A DNA stretch of 38,732 nucleotides from an uncultured Lachnospiraceae bacterium (lineage in GTDB: Bacteria > Bacillota > Clostridia > Lachnospirales > Lachnospiraceae). Shown here piece after piece: positions 34,146 through 38,732 of the stretch. The first letter of the stretch is position 1. Every line of letters starts with the position of its first letter. The stretch lies in contig CAKRFY010000028.1 in the NCBI GenBank assembly GCA_934320895.1, positions 1 to 38,732 on the forward strand, read 5' to 3'. The notes under the pieces were generated by a model, which searched no databases, was not told where the DNA came from, and saw only the letters and a list, made by a program, of their open reading frames with translations. The translations under genes and the position numbers were made by a program.

Positions 34146-34154
34146 AGTATAACA
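34146..34154 (-). promoter_or_regulatory. Extended -10 promoter of the corrinoid uptake operon
   Basis: On minus, TGTTATACT (TGn plus TATACT, complement of 34146-34154) lies about 35 bases before the riboswitch core. No convincing -35 box is seen, as is common with extended -10 promoters. Confidence 0.5.
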
Positions 34155-34206
34155 TAATTTTGTCTGTTTTTATATGTAGTTTTTTACCAAATAAAAAATA
34201 TATCTG

Positions 34207-35499
34207 TCACTTTTGTTCGTCAATATACAATACTATCTTTACACGAAATTCTTTATCATCATAGTCAATCTTTACTGCTCCATCATACTTTTGTACTGCC
34301 TCTTCTACACTTTTTAATCCTATCCCGTGTTCCATGCTGTTTCTTTTTAATGTTTTTATTGTACCATTTTTTAGTTTGATATTTCCATCGTAGCTATTTT
34401 TCAAATTGATAAGTATTGTTCCTATCTGATATTTTATTTTTAAGTCTATATATCTTCTTTCATCCAGCTTTTCCACGGCCTCTATTGAGTTATCAATAAT
34501 ATTTCCAAGTATTGTAACCATATCATTCATATCAATATGACATTCATTAGGCAGTTTTACATCCGAACTTACTTCTATATCTTTCTCATTCGCCTCACTT
34601 AATTTGTAGTTTACAATGCTGTCTAATTGTATATTTCCACTTGAACTGTACATTTTTACCTTATTTAACTTACCTACAAGATTTTCAATATATTTCTTTG
34701 CTTTCCTGGTATTATTTTCTTCATCTAACATAGAGTCCAATACATAAAGGTGATTGTTTATATCATGTCTGAACTTTCTTATATTATCATTGTTCTTCTG
34801 CAGTACCTCAGCCTGTTTTATATAATACATATTTTCTCTTTCAAACATTTTTGCCTGAAGCATATTTACATAACTTCTCGAAACAATATCATAAAGATAC
34901 ATTATAAGCAATAAAACGACTATCATACATAATACGGATACAAGTTTTACTGTTCTTTGAACTCCCCTTTGCATAAAAATGAGTATCTCAAGTAATAAAA
35001 ACAATCCATTTAACATTATTATTGAAATATTAAATGATAATGGCAGACTTAATCCTGAATTTACATTTTTAAAACTTGTTATTATAAAATATACGATAAC
35101 CTGAGCTATCTGAAGGCATATAAGCTGAAATACATCCGTATTGTAACCATACTCAACAAGTTGTACATTTCCACCACCTGTTGCAAGTGATACTATAAGT
35201 TCTCCTGCAAATTGAAACATAAACACCAGAAGCATGGCCAGAATAACTTTATACGGTCTTTTCTCATAACATAACGCTACAAAAAGCAAAATTGTAAATG
35301 ATACAGCCATATTTATAAGCGGTACCGGAAGTTTTAAATACTGCACAGTCCCTAAAATATAACATATAATATATATTATTCCAGCCTTTTTTCTTGAAAC
35401 CCTAAGTTTTCCAAGAAAATAATTCATATATTTTGATGTTATATACAGATCAAGTCCCTCAGAAAACATATATGTTGTCATCATTAAGGTATTTCCCAT
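34207..35499 (-). CDS. AgrC-type sensor histidine kinase (GHKL ATPase)
   Basis: 430 residues. Six or seven N-terminal hydrophobic helices (to about 205) make a membrane sensor with almost no extracytoplasmic domain. A coiled linker (EVLQKNNDNIRKF) leads to FRHDINNHLYVLDS, the phosphoacceptor box of the HPK10 class. N box GNIIDNSIEAVEK and G box MEHGIGLKSVEEA complete the GHKL domain. Its ATG overlaps the regulator stop by one base (TAATG), with GAGG upstream. Agr-type kinases usually sense autoinducing peptides, but no AgrB or AgrD gene is in this window, so the signal is unknown. Confidence 0.9.
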   Translation of the reverse strand: MGNTLMMTTYMFSEGLDLYITSKYMNYFLGKLRVSRKKAGIIYIICYILGTVQYLKLPVPLINMAVSFTILLFVALCYEKRPYKVILAMLLVFMFQFAGELIVSLATGGGNVQLVEYGYNTDVFQLICLQIAQVIVYFIITSFKNVNSGLSLPLSFNISIIMLNGLFLLLEILIFMQRGVQRTVKLVSVLCMIVVLLLIMYLYDIVSRSYVNMLQAKMFERENMYYIKQAEVLQKNNDNIRKFRHDINNHLYVLDSMLDEENNTRKAKKYIENLVGKLNKVKMYSSSGNIQLDSIVNYKLSEANEKDIEVSSDVKLPNECHIDMNDMVTILGNIIDNSIEAVEKLDERRYIDLKIKYQIGTILINLKNSYDGNIKLKNGTIKTLKRNSMEHGIGLKSVEEAVQKYDGAVKIDYDDKEFRVKIVLYIDEQK

Positions 35500-36221
35500 T
35501 ATATATCCTCTATTTCCATATAAATTTTACGTATCTTTTCCCTGTTTACCTGACTTATAGGTATCCTGGTTTCATCACACAAAATAACATGGTCGTATGC
35601 CATGATCTTTATATACCTGTAATTGACAAGATACGATTTGTGCACAAATAAAAAATTATGATTTTTCAGATTATCATAGATAAGTTCCAATGAATCATAA
35701 TAATCATATTCACCATCCTGTAAATGAACAATAATCTTTCTGCTTTTTCTTTCAAAATACATAATACTATTTATTGGTATCTTGTAAAGATTTCGCCCTT
35801 TTTTAAACTTAAATATAAAATCATTTTTTTGCTCAATTGCATTAAATTGTTGTAAAACCTTTCTTACCCCTAACTCGTCTATCGGTTTTAACAAAAAATT
35901 TATAGGTCTGAAATTAAACAATTCCATAGCATATTCCTGTTTTGATGAAATATACGCTATCTGTACGAACTGATTTTTCAATTTATTTCTTATATAATCT
36001 CCTATATCTATCCCGCTCATCTTTGGAAGTTCTATATCAAGAAATAGCAGCTCATAACTATGCAATAAATCGCAGGAACTCATCCCATTGCACAGTCCCT
36101 CTCCTGAATTAAATACATCTATATCATATTTGATTCCTTCTTCGTCTAGTATCTTAATTATTAAACTCTCAATCCGCGCGCAAATTTCCAGTTCATCATC
36201 ACATATGGCAATTTTTATCAT
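35499..36221 (-). CDS. AgrA/LytR-type response regulator (receiver plus LytTR)
   Basis: 240 residues from ATG 36221, with CGGAGGA eight bases upstream; the longer frame to 36269 would cross the promoter. Receiver residues are D8/D9, phosphoacceptor D62 in LLFLDIELPKMSG, S92 and K112. A LytTR DNA-binding domain follows (about 133-240): NSIMYFERKSRKIIV, FLFVHKSYLVN and RIPISQVNREKI. It controls transcription by binding direct repeats near promoters. It is paired with the kinase downstream; its own promoter overlaps a long inverted repeat. Confidence 0.92.
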   Translation of the reverse strand: MIKIAICDDELEICARIESLIIKILDEEGIKYDIDVFNSGEGLCNGMSSCDLLHSYELLFLDIELPKMSGIDIGDYIRNKLKNQFVQIAYISSKQEYAMELFNFRPINFLLKPIDELGVRKVLQQFNAIEQKNDFIFKFKKGRNLYKIPINSIMYFERKSRKIIVHLQDGEYDYYDSLELIYDNLKNHNFLFVHKSYLVNYRYIKIMAYDHVILCDETRIPISQVNREKIRKIYMEIEDI

Positions 36222-36256
36222 TTTTTCCTCCGATGAAAACAATAAAACATAAAAAA

Positions 36257-36285
36257 AGTATAACATCATGTATGGATTAAGTCAA
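36257..36285 (-). promoter_or_regulatory. Promoter of the two-component operon
   Basis: On minus, TTGACT (complement of 36280-36285) and TATACT (complement of 36257-36262) have the ideal 17-base spacing, about 36 bases before the regulator ATG. The -10 box lies in the right arm of an inverted repeat. Confidence 0.65.
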
Positions 36286-36311
36286 AATGCTTATCACACA
36301 TGATGTTATAC
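36258..36311. repeat. Perfect 14-base inverted repeat with 26-base spacing at the two-component promoter
   Basis: GTATAACATCATGT (36258-36271) and ACATGATGTTATAC (36298-36311) are exact reverse complements, centred 40 bases apart. On minus the second arm is followed by seven Ts, so transcripts from upstream could form a terminator with a long loop. The arms could equally be an operator pair. Confidence 0.7.
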
Positions 36312-36395
36312 TCTTATTCACGATCATTCCCCTTATACAACAACTTCCTACATTTTTAAATTTTTTCCCACCGATTTTTTTGGAATTTATATAGT

Positions 36396-36590
36396 TTAAT
36401 AAAACTGCATGACTCCATAAATCAACAAAAGCATTACAATCATCCCCACAAATGCAATAACGAAATTTCGCACAAACAACATTCTGTTTCTTAATCTGCG
36501 CTGATACCGTTCAATCTCATCACAGCAAGCAAGATTCTTTCTTATAAAACGATTTGTCAGTCTTTCCGAAATTTCATCCATGCTTAACAT
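36396..36590 (-). CDS. Small single-pass membrane protein, unknown function
   Basis: 64 residues. A charged helical N-terminal half (MDEISERLTNRFIRKN, then EIERYQRRLRNR) is followed by one transmembrane helix (FVIAFVGMIVMLLLIYGVM) ending two residues before the C-terminus. AGGAGG lies 13 bases before the first ATG, and GGAG is ten bases before the second (M4), which may be the true start. It lies between pflA and the two-component system with its own upstream gap. I do not recognise the family; it is small but has clean coding features. Confidence 0.55.
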   Translation of the reverse strand: MLSMDEISERLTNRFIRKNLACCDEIERYQRRLRNRMLFVRNFVIAFVGMIVMLLLIYGVMQFY

Positions 36591-36721
36591 TCTCCGCTCT
36601 ATCCTCCTTCCTTTAAAGCTTTTGAACTCCCCCTATATATTTAAGAATGTTACCACATTTTTATGCACTTTTATGAAAGATGTACAAAATAGTAGTATTT
36701 TTGTAATTTTTTAAACTTTTC

Positions 36722-36752
36722 AAAAAAATCAGTTTGTTTACTCCAAACAGAT
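36722..36752 (-). terminator. Intrinsic terminator of pflA
   Basis: On minus, ATCTGTTTG and CAAACTGAT form a nine-base stem with one mismatch and a GAGTAAA loop, followed by seven Ts (complement of 36722-36728). It starts directly after the stop codon at 36754. Confidence 0.7.
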
Positions 36753-36753
36753 C

Positions 36754-37506
36754 CTATTTGATATGAAGTATCTTCTTTGCTCTTTCTACCTGTTCCTTTG
36801 TAGGCGGTTCTACATCCTCAAGACTATATTTGTAACCTAGTTCTTTCCATTTAAATACGCCAAGCGTATGATACGGAAGTATCTCAACTTTTTTGACTGT
36901 CTTTAACTTTGATATAAACTCATAAAGTCTTTTAAGATATTTTTCATCATCATTTATCCCCGGAACAAGGACATGTCTTATCCACATATCTTTCTCCTGC
37001 TCTGAAAGATACTGTGCCATATCAAGTATATTTTTATTGGTAAATCCTGTAAGTTTTTTGTGTTCTTCATCATCTATATGCTTTATATCAAGCATAAACA
37101 GATCAGTATATTTTAAAAGTTCATTAAATTTTCCAAAAAATTCCGGTTCCCTTGTAAACGGATTTCCCGCTGTATCAAGTGTCGTATGGATACCATCCTG
37201 CTTTGCAAGTTTGAAAAATTCTATAAGAAAATCTATCTGTAACAATGCTTCTCCACCACTTACAGTGATTCCACCAGTCTTTCCCCAGTAACTTTTATAT
37301 CTTTTAGCCTGTTTTAAAAGTTCTTCTGGTGTTTTTAAATTCTCATAATGCTCTCCCGGAAGTTTCCATGTGTCAGGGTTATGACAATACTTACAACGCA
37401 TATTGCAGCCCTGCAAAAATATAAGAAACCTGACTCCTGGTCCATCAGCCGAGCCAAAACTTTCTATTGAATGTACCCTTGCATATACCTGCTTATTCTC
37501 TGACAT
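36754..37506 (-). CDS. pflA: Pyruvate formate-lyase activating enzyme (radical SAM)
   Basis: A 250-residue radical SAM activase that installs the glycyl radical on pyruvate formate-lyase. The cluster motif CNMRCKYC (C34, C38, C41) binds [4Fe-4S], and GGITVSGGEALLQ and HIDDEEHKKLTG are typical family segments. DGPGVRFLIFLQGC is the characteristic N-terminus. It lies 203 bases downstream of pflB, with an extended -10-like TGTTATACT in between (complement of 37561-37574 region), so it may be transcribed both with pflB and alone. AGGAG is 12 bases before the ATG. Confidence 0.95.
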   Translation of the reverse strand: MSENKQVYARVHSIESFGSADGPGVRFLIFLQGCNMRCKYCHNPDTWKLPGEHYENLKTPEELLKQAKRYKSYWGKTGGITVSGGEALLQIDFLIEFFKLAKQDGIHTTLDTAGNPFTREPEFFGKFNELLKYTDLFMLDIKHIDDEEHKKLTGFTNKNILDMAQYLSEQEKDMWIRHVLVPGINDDEKYLKRLYEFISKLKTVKKVEILPYHTLGVFKWKELGYKYSLEDVEPPTKEQVERAKKILHIK

Positions 37507-37620
37507 AATATTTTTAATCTCCTAAATTTTTTATTATATTTTATATTGCTTTTGATATATTTTTTAGTATAACAAATTTGCGACTAAAATAATACATGCC
37601 GTACTGATTTTTATATAATG

Positions 37621-37656
37621 ACAAACGCCACCACCCTTACGGGCAGCGGCGTCTGT
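37621..37656 (-). other. Strong GC-rich hairpin between pflB and pflA
   Basis: ACAAACGCCACCACCC pairs over 16 positions (with G-U on the RNA) with GGGCAGCGGCGTCTGT around TTAC. On minus it is not followed by a T run, so it may be a partial terminator, processing site or 3' stabiliser setting the pflB:pflA ratio. Confidence 0.6.
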
Positions 37657-37709
37657 CTGTTTTATAAAAAATACAAATATCTTAAAATGTTATAAAAACA
37701 TAGATTTAA

Positions 37710-38732
37710 TTACATATGGTCATGGCATGTTCTTGCAATTACATCAAGCTGCTGCTCTCTTGTAAGATCAATAAACTTAACTGCATATCCTGATACACGT
37801 ATTGTGAAGTTTGCATACTCTTCTTTCTCAGGATGCTCCATAGCATCAATAAGTTTTTCTTTACCAAATACATTGACATTGAGGTGATGTGCTCCCTGAT
37901 CAAAGTAACCATCCATTACCTGAACAAGATTTGTAACACGTTCACTTTCCTCATTTCCGAGTGCTCCCGGATTGATCGTCTGAGTATTTGATATGCCATC
38001 AAGTGCCCATTCATATGGAAGTTTTGTAAGTGAGTTAAGTGAAGCCAAAAGTCCACTCTTCTCTGCTCCATAACTTGGATTTGCTCCTGGTGATAAAGGC
38101 TCTCCTGCTTTACGTCCGTCAGGCATAGATCCTGTTGCTTTTCCGTAAACTACATTCGATGTGATAGTAAGAATTGATGTTGTAGGCTCTGAACGTCTGT
38201 ATGTGTGGTGTTTTTTAATCTTGTCCATGAATGTTCCAAGAAGCCATACACCAATCTCATCTGCTCTGTCATCATCATTACCATATCTTGGGAAGTCTCC
38301 CTCGATCTCATAGTCTTTTGCAAGTCCGTTTTCGTCACGTACTACTTTAACCTTTGCATATTTGATAGCTGAAAGAGAATCGATTACATGTGAAAATCCT
38401 GCGATACCAGTCGCAAATGTTCTCTTTAAGTCTGTATCCATAAGTGCAAGTTCTGCTGCCTCATAGTAATACTTGTCATGCATATACTGGATAAGGTTAA
38501 GTGTATTTACATAAAGGTCTGCAAGCCAGTCCATCATATCGTCATATCTTTCCATAACCTCATCATAGTCAAGATACTCTGATGTGATAGGTCTGTACTT
38601 AGGTCCTACCTGATCTCCTGTCTTTTCATCGACACCACCATTGATCGCATAAAGAAGACACTTAGCAAGGTTTGCTCTTGCTCCAAAGAACTGCATTTCC
38701 TTACCTGTCTGTGTAGCTGATACACAGCAGCA
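37710..38732 (-). CDS. pflB: Pyruvate formate-lyase (formate C-acetyltransferase), C-terminal part; 5' end outside window
   Basis: The frame remains open to the window end; 340 codons are present (full enzymes are about 740-760). The first visible residues are [20 protein letters not shown], holding the catalytic Cys-Cys pair (Cys418/419 in E. coli). [10 protein letters not shown] near the C-terminus carries the glycyl-radical Gly, 25 residues before the end, as in the E. coli enzyme. It splits pyruvate plus CoA to acetyl-CoA and formate under anaerobiosis. [12 protein letters not shown] and [12 protein letters not shown] are conserved landmarks. Confidence 0.96.
   Translation of the reverse strand, partial: CCCVSATQTGKEMQFFGARANLAKCLLYAINGGVDEKTGDQVGPKYRPITSEYLDYDEVMERYDDMMDWLADLYVNTLNLIQYMHDKYYYEAAELALMDTDLKRTFATGIAGFSHVIDSLSAIKYAKVKVVRDENGLAKDYEIEGDFPRYGNDDDRADEIGVWLLGTFMDKIKKHHTYRRSEPTTSILTITSNVVYGKATGSMPDGRKAGEPLSPGANPSYGAEKSGLLASLNSLTKLPYEWALDGISNTQTINPGALGNEESERVTNLVQVMDGYFDQGAHHLNVNVFGKEKLIDAMEHPEKEEYANFTIRVSGYAVKFIDLTREQQLDVIARTCHDHM

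Overview
The window is AT-rich DNA from a low-GC Gram-positive anaerobe, most likely a gut Lachnospiraceae (Lachnospira/Agathobacter-like). The reasons are pyruvate formate-lyase with its activase, strong AGGAGG ribosome sites, secreted proteins with Pro/Thr linkers and Lys-rich Ig-like domains, AAA-ATPase-like/PD-(D/E)XK genes, a DUF6465-like small protein, an ECF vitamin transporter and a 4-helix-bundle chemoreceptor. The genus call is inference. Almost all genes are on the minus strand; only the upstream fragment at the left edge, a glycosyltransferase and an M29 aminopeptidase are on plus.

Layout. 1-7.2 kb: tail of a helix-turn-helix protein, then two secreted surface proteins. One carries three almost identical 441-bp tandem repeats. 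The other is a 1374-residue S-layer-like protein behind a perfect TTGACA/TATAAT promoter. 7.4-16 kb: a run of nine closely spaced genes (DUF6465-like protein, ParA ATPase, histidine phosphatase, endonuclease IV, Cys-cluster protein, LD-carboxypeptidase, two near-identical AAA/PD-(D/E)XK paralogues, NADH pyrophosphatase), with a collapsed third AAA/PD-(D/E)XK copy just upstream. 16.4-25 kb: a rhodanese-TtcA-like fusion, a MATE exporter behind a structured leader, a DUF1275 membrane protein, an operon of chemoreceptor, 8-oxoguanine glycosylase and TadA, and a divergent glycosyltransferase. 25-27 kb: an M29 aminopeptidase with an N-terminal extension.

27.3-34.2 kb is the most interesting part. 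A cobalamin riboswitch precedes five co-oriented genes: a membrane-anchored DUF4430 (transcobalamin beta-domain-like) protein on a very basic stalk, ECF T, a double-ATPase ECF A, an ECF S component, and a secreted protein joining a DUF4430 domain to an alpha/alpha-toroid-like domain and an FN3-like domain. The last has the two domain types of animal intrinsic factor/transcobalamin in reversed order. The operon reads as a B12-repressed corrinoid capture and import system in which surface proteins bind corrinoid and pass it to the ECF transporter. The riboswitch is seen directly; the binding function of the two DUF4430 proteins is inferred.

34.2-38.7 kb: an AgrC/AgrA-type two-component system with a long inverted repeat at its promoter, a small membrane protein, and pflA plus the C-terminal half of pflB, cut by the window edge.
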